NCBI GenBank assembly: GCA_030145015.1
Contig: JAQYWI010000002.1
Coordinates: forward strand, 1 to 64,000
Direction of reading: 5' to 3'
Origin: Desulfobacterales bacterium
GTDB taxonomy: Bacteria > Desulfobacterota > Desulfobacteria > Desulfobacterales > JAHEIW01
DNA length: 64,000 nt
The notes beneath the pieces are model-generated. The model saw only the letters and a list, made by a program, of their open reading frames with translations. It was not told the DNA's origin and searched no databases. The position numbers and the translations under genes are program-made. Positions 8,917 through 17,949 of this stretch are shown one piece after another (the first letter of the stretch is position 1; each line of letters starts with the position of its first letter).

Positions 8917-11519
8917 TGAGAAACGCGATGGCAAAAAATAATAAAAAACCGAATTCGGAGATACGCAACGGAACGCTGGGAACCTTTGCGGGCGTTTTTA
9001 CGCCCAGTATTCTGACGATCCTCGGGATCATTCTTTTCCTGCGGCTGGGGTATGTTGTCGGGAATGCGGGATTAGCACACGCCCTGATCATCCTCGTGCT
9101 GGCCAACGGCATCTCCCTACTGACCACATTTTCTCTGTCAGCGATTGCGACGAACCTCAAAGTCAAGGGCGGCGGCGACTACTATTTGATCTCCCGCACA
9201 CTGGGATTGGAATTTGGCGGTGCCATTGGTATTGTTTTATTTCTGGCACAGTCGGTTTCCATCGCCTTTTATTGTATCGGATTTGGAGAGGTGCTTGCCA
9301 GAACGCTGGCATGGCAAGGCGCCTACGATACACAGATTATTGCGGCCGCTGCAGTGGGCTTTTTGTTTGTATTTGCCTGGCTGGGAGCCGATTGGGCCAC
9401 CCGCTTTCAATATGTGGTGATGGCCATCCTGGCAGCGGCGCTTTTATCTTTTTTCATCGGCGGAATTGCAAAATGGGACAATGCGTTGCTGGTCCGCAAC
9501 TGGACGGCGCCTGAATCCGGGCTGGGTTTTTGGGTCATTTTTGCCATTTTTTTCCCGGCGGTGACCGGCTTTACGCAAGGGGTCAGTATGTCCGGCGATC
9601 TAAAAGATGCCGGTAAAAGTTTGCCGCAAGGCACCTTCGTTGCCGTGGGCGTGTCAATCGTTGTTTATTTTCTTGCGGCCACTGTTTTTGCCGCCGCTTT
9701 GCCGTCTGAGACTTTAATGGGCGAATATGGATCCATGAAACGGGTTTCCGCTGTGGCGTTTCTTGTCAGAGCCGGCGTGATTGCCGCCACCCTGTCGTCG
9801 GCCATGGCGTCTTTTCTGGGAGCCCCTCGAATTTTACAATCCTTGTCCGGCGATCGAATTTTCCCATTTTTATTGCCCTTCGCCAAAGGCTCCGGCACCG
9901 CCCAAAACCCCCGCAGGGGGGTTTTGCTCTCCGCCGGAATTGCTTTTGCCACCATCGGGTTGGGAAAGTTGAACATCATTGCACCGCTGGTTTCTATGTT
10001 CTTTTTGATCTCCTATGGCCTGTTAAATTATGCCACCTATTTCGAAGCCCGTGCCGGCAGCCCTTCCTTCCGCCCGCGCTTTCGCTGGTATGATCTGAGG
10101 CTCAGCCTGGCGGGCGCATTGGCTTGTCTTGCGGTAATGCTGGCGATTAACGTGGCAGCGGGTGTGGTTTCCATGGCAATTTTATTTGGCATTTACCATT
10201 ATTTAAAACGCACCAGCGGGCCGGCGCGTTGGGCCGACAGCCGGCGATCCTACCATCTTCAGCAAATTCGCACCCATCTGCAGGCTGCAGCCGAAGAACC
10301 CGAACACCCCCGGGATTGGCGCCCCCAGTTGCTGGTGTTTTCAGATGATACCCATCGTCGCCAGCATCTGCTGCAGTTTGCGGAATGGCTCGAGGGCGAT
10401 ACCGGTTTTGTCACGGTTGTTCGGATACTCGAAGGTGAAGGCGCAAAAATGCTCAAGCTGCGCGAGGAGGCTGAGAATGAATTGCGCAAAGACATCGCCG
10501 AGAGCGCTTCGGAAGCATTTCCCCTTGTCATTGCCATCCCAAGTCTCATACAGGGAATTCACACCTTAGTGCAAGCTTACGGAATCGGACCCCTAAAGGT
10601 AAACACGATCTTATTGAATTGGTTCGAACGTGAACCAAACAAAAATCTCGGCATACGAGAAATCCTTTATGGCCGCCGGATTAAAACGGCCTTTCGTCTC
10701 GGGTGTAATATTATTGTTTTGAATGCCGGTGAAAACGAATGGAATAAATTGGTAAAGGTTCCTTCAGAAAAGCGCCGGATCGATGTGTGGTGGTGGGATG
10801 ATGCCAGCAGTCATTTGATGCTGTTGCTGGCATATCTGACAACGCGTTATAAAGACTGGCAGGCAGCCAAAATACGAGTTTTAGCGCCAAGCGCCGACCA
10901 CCCGACCGAAGAAAGTACAGCGGACTTAGGACGTAAGCTGGAAGACGCCCGGATCGAGGCGGAATCCGAACTGGTGTTTAATGCCAAGATGAGCAACATC
11001 ATCGCGTATTCAAAAGATGCCTCCCTTGTTTTTTTGCCGTTTCGCCTGAAAGGCAATCAGCCTTTGGATCCGTTCGACAACCCGGTTGAAACGATTCTTT
11101 CCGGCTTGCCTATCACAGCCCTGGTTCTGGCATCGGAAGATATTGAGCTGGAAGCAGAACCCGAAGAGGGTAAAGCGGCAGAAATTGCAGCCGCGCTTGA
11201 TGCGCTGACAGATGCAGAAACAAGAGTACAGGAGGCCCAAAAGGATACGGAAGCGGCCCAAAAAAAAGCCATGGTCGCAAAAGAGAATCTTTTAGAACAA
11301 ATAAAGGCGGAAGCCGCCAATTCAGAGAAAGTAGACTCCGAAATCGATGCGCTGCAAGCCGCACATAAAGAGGCCGAAAAACAGGCTGAAAAAGCAGCCC
11401 GGCGACTTGCGAAAGCCAGAGCCAAAGCCGAAACAGCATCCAAGATCGTTGAGGATCTGGGCGTCAAACCGTCAAAATCGGATACAGAAACCGATGACGG
11501 ATCAGATTTAAAAAGCTAA
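8916..11519 (+). CDS. SLC12-like APC-superfamily permease with charged coiled-coil tail
   Basis: Large (about 867 residues) amino acid permease / cation-chloride cotransporter-like protein. Residues about 25-430 form roughly twelve membrane segments. The first reads GVFTPSILTILGIILFLRLG and is followed by GGGDYYLISRTLG, both characteristic of the SLC12-like branch. Residues about 450-760 are a soluble domain resembling that of SLC12 proteins. The last ~100 residues are an Ala/Glu/Lys-rich coiled coil ending in an acidic stretch. The ATG at 8916 overlaps the epmA stop (TGATG). Substrate is unknown; the tail is longer and more charged than I expect for the family. Confidence 0.85.
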   Translation: MRNAMAKNNKKPNSEIRNGTLGTFAGVFTPSILTILGIILFLRLGYVVGNAGLAHALIILVLANGISLLTTFSLSAIATNLKVKGGGDYYLISRTLGLEFGGAIGIVLFLAQSVSIAFYCIGFGEVLARTLAWQGAYDTQIIAAAAVGFLFVFAWLGADWATRFQYVVMAILAAALLSFFIGGIAKWDNALLVRNWTAPESGLGFWVIFAIFFPAVTGFTQGVSMSGDLKDAGKSLPQGTFVAVGVSIVVYFLAATVFAAALPSETLMGEYGSMKRVSAVAFLVRAGVIAATLSSAMASFLGAPRILQSLSGDRIFPFLLPFAKGSGTAQNPRRGVLLSAGIAFATIGLGKLNIIAPLVSMFFLISYGLLNYATYFEARAGSPSFRPRFRWYDLRLSLAGALACLAVMLAINVAAGVVSMAILFGIYHYLKRTSGPARWADSRRSYHLQQIRTHLQAAAEEPEHPRDWRPQLLVFSDDTHRRQHLLQFAEWLEGDTGFVTVVRILEGEGAKMLKLREEAENELRKDIAESASEAFPLVIAIPSLIQGIHTLVQAYGIGPLKVNTILLNWFEREPNKNLGIREILYGRRIKTAFRLGCNIIVLNAGENEWNKLVKVPSEKRRIDVWWWDDASSHLMLLLAYLTTRYKDWQAAKIRVLAPSADHPTEESTADLGRKLEDARIEAESELVFNAKMSNIIAYSKDASLVFLPFRLKGNQPLDPFDNPVETILSGLPITALVLASEDIELEAEPEEGKAAEIAAALDALTDAETRVQEAQKDTEAAQKKAMVAKENLLEQIKAEAANSEKVDSEIDALQAAHKEAEKQAEKAARRLAKARAKAETASKIVEDLGVKPSKSDTETDDGSDLKS

Positions 11520-11752
11520 TAAATCCAGTGGTTATCTTTTGTCTGCTGCCCCCCTGCCCGGCAGTAACAAATTAGTTTGGAATTTCAGCCAAACATGATA
11601 TGAATATCGAGAAAAACTTGACAAAAAATGCTTTTCCAACTTACTTTATAGCCGGCAGAAAAGGATTTTCCTCTCCGAATATGGATTTTTCAAGTTTATC
11701 ATCCGTATTTGAGAAAACCGCCTTAAAGTAAGCACAGCCAAAGGAGAATAAA

Positions 11753-12157
11753 ATGGGCAGCTATATTAAAGCGTTTTTTTTACTCATTGTACTCGTTGTG
11801 TTGGTAACGTTCGGTATTAAAAACAATGAAACAATGATTTTGCATTTTTATTTTCAATTGAGCAGTATGCCAATTCCAGTATATGCGGTCGTATATGGCT
11901 CCCTTATCGTGGGGGTATTTATCGGGATGATCGTCGGTATCAGCGCCCGATTTGCCCAGCGCAAAAAATTAAAAGAGTTGCAAAAGGAAAACCGTGATTT
12001 AAAAGCCAAAGTTGCAGAAGCGCCGGAGGAAGAATCGGTGGTAGAAGAAAAGGAACCACCGCAGGAAGAAACCCAAGAAGTCAAATACGAGCCTGAAACC
12101 AAAAAAGAGGAAGAGGAGGAGGAAGGAGAAAAAGAAGAAAAAGAAACCCGTTTCTGA
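11753..12157 (+). CDS. LapA-domain (DUF1049) inner-membrane protein
   Basis: 134 residues. Two hydrophobic helices (about 5-24 and 43-67) enclose the short periplasmic NNETMILHFYF segment typical of LapA/YciS-like proteins, followed by a predicted coiled coil and an unusually acidic tail of Glu runs ending KEEKETRF. In enterobacteria LapA works with LapB to regulate LpxC turnover and LPS assembly; no lapB or lpxC is adjacent, so that role is only suggested. A strong AAAGGAGAATAAA site precedes the ATG. The gene stands alone, 233 bp after the permease, and converges on the phosphatase gene. Confidence 0.85.
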   Translation: MGSYIKAFFLLIVLVVLVTFGIKNNETMILHFYFQLSSMPIPVYAVVYGSLIVGVFIGMIVGISARFAQRKKLKELQKENRDLKAKVAEAPEEESVVEEKEPPQEETQEVKYEPETKKEEEEEEGEKEEKETRF

Positions 12158-12286
12158 TTTTTCAAGACCGCTGGATTGTGTTTATGGGTTACCGAATGTG
12201 TGGGCCAGCTCAATTCAACACCCAACTTAAAAAAAACCTTTTCCCGCCGCTGCCCGGCACTGTTTAGCCGGTACGGCAGCTCTCTC

Positions 12287-14446
12287 CTATTTCATTTTAA
12301 ATACAACCAGGGTAACGTCATCTTCGAATTTTTTGCCCGCACAAAACCGATTCAAATCATCAAAGACGGCTTGCATGATGTCTTTGGCACCTCCCGAGGC
12401 GTTTTGGCGGATAAGGTCCTGTACCCGATTTTTCCCAAACATCTCACCGTCGGGATTTGAAGCTTCCCAGATACCGTCGGTGCCGATCAGAATGATCTGC
12501 TCTTTTAAACTTCCTGCTTTCGTGCTTTGCGCATACACCCATGAACCATCCACACCCAGCGGAATGCCCTCGCCCTGAAGTTCTTCAAATACATCTTTGC
12601 CCGTGTCATACAAAATGGCCGGATCATGTCCGGCGCGAACCCAGGTCAGCAATGGCGGCTCCCGATCAATTTTAAGGCAAAACAGCGTCATGAAACTATT
12701 GGAATCCGCTACATCGACCGTAAGTTGACGGTTTACATCCGTAATCATTTGGGAAAGGTTGCCGGGCAAAGAGGTCCGCTGGCGTAAATACGCCCGGGCA
12801 GAAGCCATCAGAAGGGCGGAAGAGATACCGTGCCCGGATACATCTCCCACAACAACTGTGATTTCCTGAGGGTTGTTTTCAGTCAAACCGAGATAGTCAT
12901 AATAATCTCCGCCGGTTTCATCGCAATATACACTTCTTCCGGCCAGGTCCAGCCAGGGTATGCGCGGATCTTCAGCGGGCAAAAGTTTCTGTTGGACCTT
13001 CATCGCCAGATCCATGGATTGATGCAGCCGAAGATGATCCTCAAGTTTGGGCCCCATTTCATTAAATGCCTGAATCACCTGATCGCGCTCGTCTCCGGTA
13101 CGCATTTTCAATTTAACGGAAAAATTTCCGGCTGAAAGCTTTTTGGCGGCAGCCGCGATTGCCAGCAAGGTGCGGGTCGTCATCCGAGAACCGATAAATG
13201 CGGCCGCCACCAAAAATAACAGTGCTGCCAGTATGGCTTCTCCGGAAAAAATGAGCTGATCACTGGCATATTCTAAGATGGTCTGACTGGTTTTATCCGG
13301 AAAATCCATTACAACTGATTTCGGAACAATGATGACAAGATGGGTGCCGGCATCGATACCGGCATAGGCCCAGATGGAATCCATGCCTTTATATGGCAGA
13401 TCGACATAGCCGGATTTGCCGGCCGCTAACTGCCCGAGAAGGAAATGAAATTTCGGGTTTTGGGGAGCCGCAAGCCATTCCTTTTTAATACCAACCCGCC
13501 ACGATCCGGCTTTAGTTTGATAATCTTTTTGAGCCAGTATCCGAAGCGCCGGCCCATTTTCCGCTGAGCCTTCGGCAGAGGCAACCATAAAAGAACGCAC
13601 TTCCGAAGACCATAATGGAGACAGCTCACTTTCCTGCAAAAATTCTGAAATTAAAATATCGATGGCGGCCACACCCCCAAAAGACCCGTCGGGGTGGTAG
13701 AGGCGCCTGGACACCGTAAAAATCACCTGCCCGCTGGTAACGTCTACCAGAGGGCGGGTCCAGGTGGCGGTTTTCTGAGCATTCACATACCAGGGCCTTT
13801 TGCGGGGGTCATAATCATCCGAATAGCCGAAGTGACCCGGGTAGGATATATGAACACCGCTTTGCAGGCTGACATAGGCCCAGAGCAGCATATGGCCGAA
13901 CTCCTTTGAGAAATGCCGGAAGGCCGGAATCAGACCGGCCAGGCGTGCGATATCTTCGGCAACACTTTCCGCCGTTACCCCGGGTGCCAATAAAAAGACA
14001 GGATGATTGAAGCTGACCGAGTTCGGCAGGGATTCATCATCATGGGTTTTGATTGAATACAGGGATGAAGGTAAAAAATCCTGCGGAGATGTCCGCGGAT
14101 CGTCAAAATCGCCGGTAAAATATATCCGCGGGGTTTCCTCCGGCCGGGACCCTTCAGTTAATGCGCGCTCTGCTTCGCTGGCCAAAACGTGAAGGTAAAA
14201 CTCCAGCACGTCTTTGGTACGCAGCAAAACTTTGGCAGAGTTTTCAGCCGTTAATTTTAATTCCTGACTGACAATTTCAGTCAGTTTTCGGCGGGATTCA
14301 TCGGAGATCACCCTGCCCAAAACAGAGGTCCCCTGCTGGCTGATGATGGTCACCACGATAAGCGGCGTCAGGCTGAACACCAGCAGAACAACCAAAAATT
14401 TCCAGCGCAGTTTCATATTGAATCCAAAAATTGTCCCCATCATCAA
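12287..14446 (-). CDS. Membrane sensor SpoIIE/RsbU-type serine phosphatase
   Basis: 719-residue signalling protein. It has an N-terminal membrane helix (about 14-33), a ~300-residue extracytoplasmic sensor of dCache type (RKRPWYVNAQKT and VDVTSGQVIFTVSRRL are typical), a second membrane helix near 400, a HAMP domain (KKLSAGNFSVKLK...GDERDQVIQAFNEM) and a C-terminal PP2C-like SpoIIE domain (GGDYYDYLGL, VGDVSGHGISSALLMA, IGTDGIWEASNPDGEMFG). Such proteins dephosphorylate anti-anti-sigma factors or act in partner-switching cascades. No STAS or HPK-type kinase gene is adjacent, so the target must lie elsewhere. The start is uncertain among three leading Met codons. Confidence 0.9.
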   Translation of the reverse strand: MMMGTIFGFNMKLRWKFLVVLLVFSLTPLIVVTIISQQGTSVLGRVISDESRRKLTEIVSQELKLTAENSAKVLLRTKDVLEFYLHVLASEAERALTEGSRPEETPRIYFTGDFDDPRTSPQDFLPSSLYSIKTHDDESLPNSVSFNHPVFLLAPGVTAESVAEDIARLAGLIPAFRHFSKEFGHMLLWAYVSLQSGVHISYPGHFGYSDDYDPRKRPWYVNAQKTATWTRPLVDVTSGQVIFTVSRRLYHPDGSFGGVAAIDILISEFLQESELSPLWSSEVRSFMVASAEGSAENGPALRILAQKDYQTKAGSWRVGIKKEWLAAPQNPKFHFLLGQLAAGKSGYVDLPYKGMDSIWAYAGIDAGTHLVIIVPKSVVMDFPDKTSQTILEYASDQLIFSGEAILAALLFLVAAAFIGSRMTTRTLLAIAAAAKKLSAGNFSVKLKMRTGDERDQVIQAFNEMGPKLEDHLRLHQSMDLAMKVQQKLLPAEDPRIPWLDLAGRSVYCDETGGDYYDYLGLTENNPQEITVVVGDVSGHGISSALLMASARAYLRQRTSLPGNLSQMITDVNRQLTVDVADSNSFMTLFCLKIDREPPLLTWVRAGHDPAILYDTGKDVFEELQGEGIPLGVDGSWVYAQSTKAGSLKEQIILIGTDGIWEASNPDGEMFGKNRVQDLIRQNASGGAKDIMQAVFDDLNRFCAGKKFEDDVTLVVFKMK

Positions 14447-14470
14447 AATTCCTCTAAAAAGAAATCTGTG

Positions 14471-14731
14471 CCTGAATTTTGCACGAGTCGGAGGCTTTCA
14501 TCTGCAAGGCACTTAAGGCTGAGGCTATAGTGAACTATGCCTCAGCCTTAATAACGCAGCAGATGGAAGCCTCCGGCTCGCCGCGTTGTCTCCAGGGTGA
14601 AAAGTAATGAGATAAAATGATTTCCATCCATTATACCTGATCGGTATTTTGGTCCACTTCGCTGGCTTGCTTAACCTTCTGTCATTAAACATAATCTTAA
14701 CTTCTCATTAATTTTCATGCAAGATTCAGGT
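14471..14731. repeat. Element bounded by inverted CCTGAATYTTGC ends (copy 1)
   Basis: The 390-bp gap between two divergent genes holds a segment that begins CCTGAATTTTGC (14471-14482) and ends GCAAGATTCAGGT (14719-14731), an inverted pair with one mismatch. The same ends flank a shorter segment at 45594-45670. This suggests a miniature mobile or repeat element. A long palindrome (14485-14579) occupies its left half; the right half is AT-rich. Confidence 0.5.
14485..14579. repeat. Long imperfect palindrome
   Basis: Arms 14485-14505 and 14559-14579 match at 19 of 21 positions as an inverted repeat. A nested perfect 11-bp stem (AAGGCTGAGGC at 14515-14525 with GCCTCAGCCTT at 14539-14549) closes a 13-nt loop. 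No T-run follows on either strand, so it is not an intrinsic terminator. Two other long palindromes (56164-56311, 59011-59207) have a comparable layout. Confidence 0.7.
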
Positions 14732-14837
14732 AATATAATGATAGAACACTGCCGATATAAAAAAAAGGGATAAATTTACAGGATTTCGGCACTGAAAACC
14801 ACGAAAAGACCGATCGGGTTTGGCCACCGGGACTGTG

Positions 14838-15833
14838 ATGCGATCAAAGAATTCAAGATTACTGTATGCATTTATGATGTTAATCGGCATTGTTGCCTTT
14901 GGGACCAGCGGATATTATTTCGTTGAGCACATGCCGCTTTTTGAATCCTTTTACATGACGATCATCACCATTTCCACGGTGGGTTATGCTGAAATTATGC
15001 CCCTGACCCAAGCCGGTCGTGCCCTTACCGTAATTATAATCATTTTAGGTATCACGGTGGGTGCCTATACGGTCGGTATGCTGGTCAGAGCCTTTATAGA
15101 AGGAGAACTGCTAAAAATATTCGGGAGAAGACTGGTGCAAAAACAGGTATCCAAATTAAAAAACCATTATATTGTCTGCGGGTTCGGACGCATCGGCCGC
15201 ATTATCTGCAATGAACTGGCGGCAGATAATATCGACTTTGTGGTGATTGAACAAGACTCCGCAATTATAGAAAAAATTGAGTCTAAAAATTATCTATTTC
15301 TTGAGATGGACGCCACTTCTGAAGAAGCGCTGTTAAATGCCGGCATTATGAAAGCAAAAGGAATTGCCACCGCCCTGCGCTCGGATGCCAACAATGTTTT
15401 CATTACATTAACAGCCAAAGGATTACAGCCCGATATCTATATTCTGGCCAGGGCTTCGCATGAAAACAATGAAGACAAACTCTCCCGCGCCGGGGCCAGC
15501 AGGGTGGTTTCGCCCCACCTCATCGGTGGCAAAAGAATGGCCCAGGTTCTCAAAAGACCGACAGTTGTTGATTTTATCGATATTGCAACCATGGGCAGCT
15601 CTCTCGGTCTGATGATGGAAGAGGCCAAAATCGGGAACGGTTCGAACCTGATCGGGAAAAACCTTGTCGACAGTCAGTTGAGAAAAGATTTCGGAGTGAT
15701 CATCGTAGCCATTAAAAAGATAGCCGGCAATATGATATTTAACCCCCTACCCGCTGAAACCCTGGAAGCCGGTGATGTGATCGTGGTCATCGGTAAAAAG
15801 GAAGACTTAAAGCGGATGAATGCGGTCATGTAA
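14838..15833 (+). CDS. Single-subunit K+ channel with RCK (TrkA-N/TrkA-C) domain
   Basis: 331 residues: two membrane helices flank a pore loop with filter TVGYAE. An RCK Rossmann domain follows (YIVCGFGRIGRIICNELAADN, an NAD-type GxGxxG fold), then a TrkA-C domain ending at a beta-rich GDVIVVIGKKEDL. This is the MthK/Kch architecture of ligand-gated K+ channels. The last filter glycine of canonical TVGYG is Ala here. I use the ATG at 14838; an in-frame TTG at 14820 would add six residues ahead of the basic RSKNSR start. It is divergent from the phosphatase gene. Confidence 0.9.
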   Translation: MRSKNSRLLYAFMMLIGIVAFGTSGYYFVEHMPLFESFYMTIITISTVGYAEIMPLTQAGRALTVIIIILGITVGAYTVGMLVRAFIEGELLKIFGRRLVQKQVSKLKNHYIVCGFGRIGRIICNELAADNIDFVVIEQDSAIIEKIESKNYLFLEMDATSEEALLNAGIMKAKGIATALRSDANNVFITLTAKGLQPDIYILARASHENNEDKLSRAGASRVVSPHLIGGKRMAQVLKRPTVVDFIDIATMGSSLGLMMEEAKIGNGSNLIGKNLVDSQLRKDFGVIIVAIKKIAGNMIFNPLPAETLEAGDVIVVIGKKEDLKRMNAVM

Positions 15834-16013
15834 ATCCGGCTGCCGATCTCCTGTTTCTATGGGCCCGTCCAATTCAGGCAGTCTGAAAATCACCGTCACT
15901 GCCGGGCAATGTTTGCACCCCTTTTCTAAATCCTTCAGCTATTATTGACACACCGCCGGCAACATGATAGCCGATAACTGCAAAATAAATCCTGCTGATC
16001 GATAAGGAGGTCT

Positions 16014-16568
16014 ATGCGTCTTTTCCTGGATCGTTTTATTCGGGCTGCCAGGCTCGATGTTGCGCTATACAAAGAGGTCGTAGCGGATCCGCTAACGTTG
16101 AATCAGGCCTGGATTACGGTTCTGATTTACTGTATGGCGGCCTCCTGGGGAGGCTTCGGCGGGGTCGGAGCGATCGGGACAAATATCGCTATGATCACCA
16201 CCCTGATCGGATGGTATATCTGGGCTTTTTTTACCTACTATGCCGCTACCCGATTTTTTCGTGAGAGCCAAACCGCAATTGAGCGATTGGACCGCAAAAG
16301 CGTCATTCGGGCGATGGGGTTTGCCAGCGCACCCGGTGTGTTTCGTCTACTGGGTTTTATACCGGGTCTGGGCATGGTCGTTTTTGTGGGGTCCACAATC
16401 TGGATGATCGTTTCCTCCACGATCGCCGTAAAGCAGGCCTTAAATTTTGAAAGCCCCTATCGTGCCGCCGCTGCCTGTATCATCGCCTGGATCATCAGCG
16501 CATTCGTTCAACTGACGCTGTTTGTTGTGTTATTCCAGGCTTTCGGGGTTTCCGGAAAACCGTATTAA
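16014..16568 (+). CDS. Yip1-domain membrane protein
   Basis: 184-residue polytopic protein with about five hydrophobic segments and a short cytosolic N-terminal region. The pattern (LYKEVVADPLTLNQAW, central ATRFFRESQ, then FASAPGVFRLLGFIPGLG) matches bacterial Yip1-domain proteins of unknown function. A strong ATAAGGAGGTCT site precedes the ATG. It is followed four bases after its stop by the GalT-like gene, so the two are probably co-transcribed. Confidence 0.8.
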   Translation: MRLFLDRFIRAARLDVALYKEVVADPLTLNQAWITVLIYCMAASWGGFGGVGAIGTNIAMITTLIGWYIWAFFTYYAATRFFRESQTAIERLDRKSVIRAMGFASAPGVFRLLGFIPGLGMVVFVGSTIWMIVSSTIAVKQALNFESPYRAAAACIIAWIISAFVQLTLFVVLFQAFGVSGKPY

Positions 16569-16572
16569 CCAC

Positions 16573-17622
16573 ATGCCGACGGTCCAACCACCAGAACTGA
16601 GGTTTGACAGTCAATCGGTATCTGCAAAATTTATCGATCCCTCCGGCATGATCGCAGAACGAAAAATTGAAATCCGCACCAACCCCATTACCGGGCGCAC
16701 CTGCCGCATCTCATTTAGCCGTATTGATGAAAAAGAACCCGGAACCGAGTCACTGCCCCAGCCGCCGCCGGATGCGGCTCAAACTGCCCGATGCCCGTTT
16801 TGCCGCCCCCAGGTAAGCGCCAAAACACCTCAGCTGCATCCCGATCTGTCGTCCTCAGGGCGACTGGCCCGGGGCGATTCGCTTCTGTTTCCCAATCTGT
16901 TTCCTTACGGCAGCTATTCCGCCGTCAGCCTTTTCGACGATACCCACTTTGTTGAAATCGGCAATGCCTCCGCTGACGCATATGCAAACAGTTTTTTAAA
17001 TTGCAGCCGGTATCTGGCAAAAATCAACGCTCACGACCCCGAAGCCGTATATATGGCCATCACCCAGAATCATCTGCCTTCTGCCGGCGGCTCTTTAATT
17101 CACCCTCACCTGCAAATAAACGCCGACCGGCTTCCGGCCAACCACCAGCGTATTTTACTGCAACGGGCCAATTGTTTTCATCAACACAGCGGCGATTATC
17201 TGTTTTCCAGCTATCTTGAACATGAAATTGCGGCAGGATCCCGTTATATCGGGACAACAGGTTCATGGCAATGGATGGCCGCATTTGCGCCCGAAGGATT
17301 CTTTGAAATATGGGGGATCCTGCCGCAAAAGACCTCATTCCAACAGGTGACAGCGTCAGACTGGCGGGACCTTGCCCGAGGCATTCTTAACACCCAGCGG
17401 TTTTATCGCAACTTGTGCCGCAACGGATACAATCTGGGACTTTTGGCGGTTGAAATGCCTTCCAGCCGTCTCGAGCTGCGGATCGTCATCATGGTGCGAT
17501 CGAATTACGCGCCCTGGGTACGCAGTGATCATACCGGGTTTGAGGTTATGCTCGGTGACATGACCACATTCAGCGCCCCGGAACAAACGGCCGATAGCGC
17601 CCGCTCTTTTTTTCCAACATAA
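16573..17622 (+). CDS. GalT-like nucleotidyltransferase (HIT superfamily)
   Basis: 349-residue protein related to galactose-1-phosphate uridylyltransferase. It has an N-terminal zinc-type CPFC pair, and the active-site stretch SAGGSLIHPHLQ supplies the nucleophilic His of the H-P-H-x-Q motif. A later region (FFEIWGILP, NLGLLAVEMP) resembles the GalT C-terminal half. Canonical GalT has HPHGQ, so the substrate may be a sugar-1-phosphate other than galactose. The ATG at 16573 immediately follows the Yip1 gene stop. No galE, galK or glycosyltransferase is adjacent here, though a glycan cluster lies 30 kb away. Confidence 0.8.
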   Translation: MPTVQPPELRFDSQSVSAKFIDPSGMIAERKIEIRTNPITGRTCRISFSRIDEKEPGTESLPQPPPDAAQTARCPFCRPQVSAKTPQLHPDLSSSGRLARGDSLLFPNLFPYGSYSAVSLFDDTHFVEIGNASADAYANSFLNCSRYLAKINAHDPEAVYMAITQNHLPSAGGSLIHPHLQINADRLPANHQRILLQRANCFHQHSGDYLFSSYLEHEIAAGSRYIGTTGSWQWMAAFAPEGFFEIWGILPQKTSFQQVTASDWRDLARGILNTQRFYRNLCRNGYNLGLLAVEMPSSRLELRIVIMVRSNYAPWVRSDHTGFEVMLGDMTTFSAPEQTADSARSFFPT

Positions 17623-17626
17623 CAGG

Positions 17627-17921
17627 CTAGTGTCATGTCTCCTAAAAATGTTACAAATGTCGTGTGGTATATTTTAGTCCAGTTGCGTTCTTTACAGGCC
17701 GCTGGCGACTGGTCACTGGCTGCCTGTCTCTGGGTCGGCCAGCAGCAAGCCTGCGACGAGCCCTTCGGTCGTGAGCCCTTCGGTCGTGAGCCCTTCGGTC
17801 GTGAGCTCAGGGTCGAACGACTCAGGGTCGAACGACTCAGTCGAGTCGAAGCCAGCAGCCAGTAGCAAGAAGCATAAAATAAACTATGTTTTTGTAAATT
17901 ACTTGCGAGACGCGACACGAG
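17627..17921 (+). mobile_element. MITE-like repeat, copy 1
   Basis: A 295-bp element nearly identical to 40478-40794. Ends are imperfect inverted repeats (CTAGTGTCATGTCTCC against CTCGTGTCGCGTCTCG read inwards from the right). The interior holds three tandem 15-mers CCCTTCGGTCGTGAG, then two CTCAGGGTCGAACGA units, flanked by CTGG/CAGC-rich arms that mirror each other. No transposase ORF is present; several frames stay open but are not conserved between copies. It sits between the converging ends of the GalT-like gene (4 bp away) and the CorC-like gene (28 bp away). Confidence 0.8.
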
Positions 17922-17949
17922 TTGCCACTTATAGAAGGTCGGCCAATGC

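Noticed and set aside
12240..12295. GCTGCC..GGCAGC hairpin between converging genes as bidirectional terminator
   Set aside because: The nearest T-run is more than ten bases from the stem on the minus strand and absent on the plus strand.
17761..17850. Tandem 15-mers in the MITE as a CRISPR array
   Set aside because: Units are contiguous without spacers, only 15 bp, and recur in the same arrangement in another copy.
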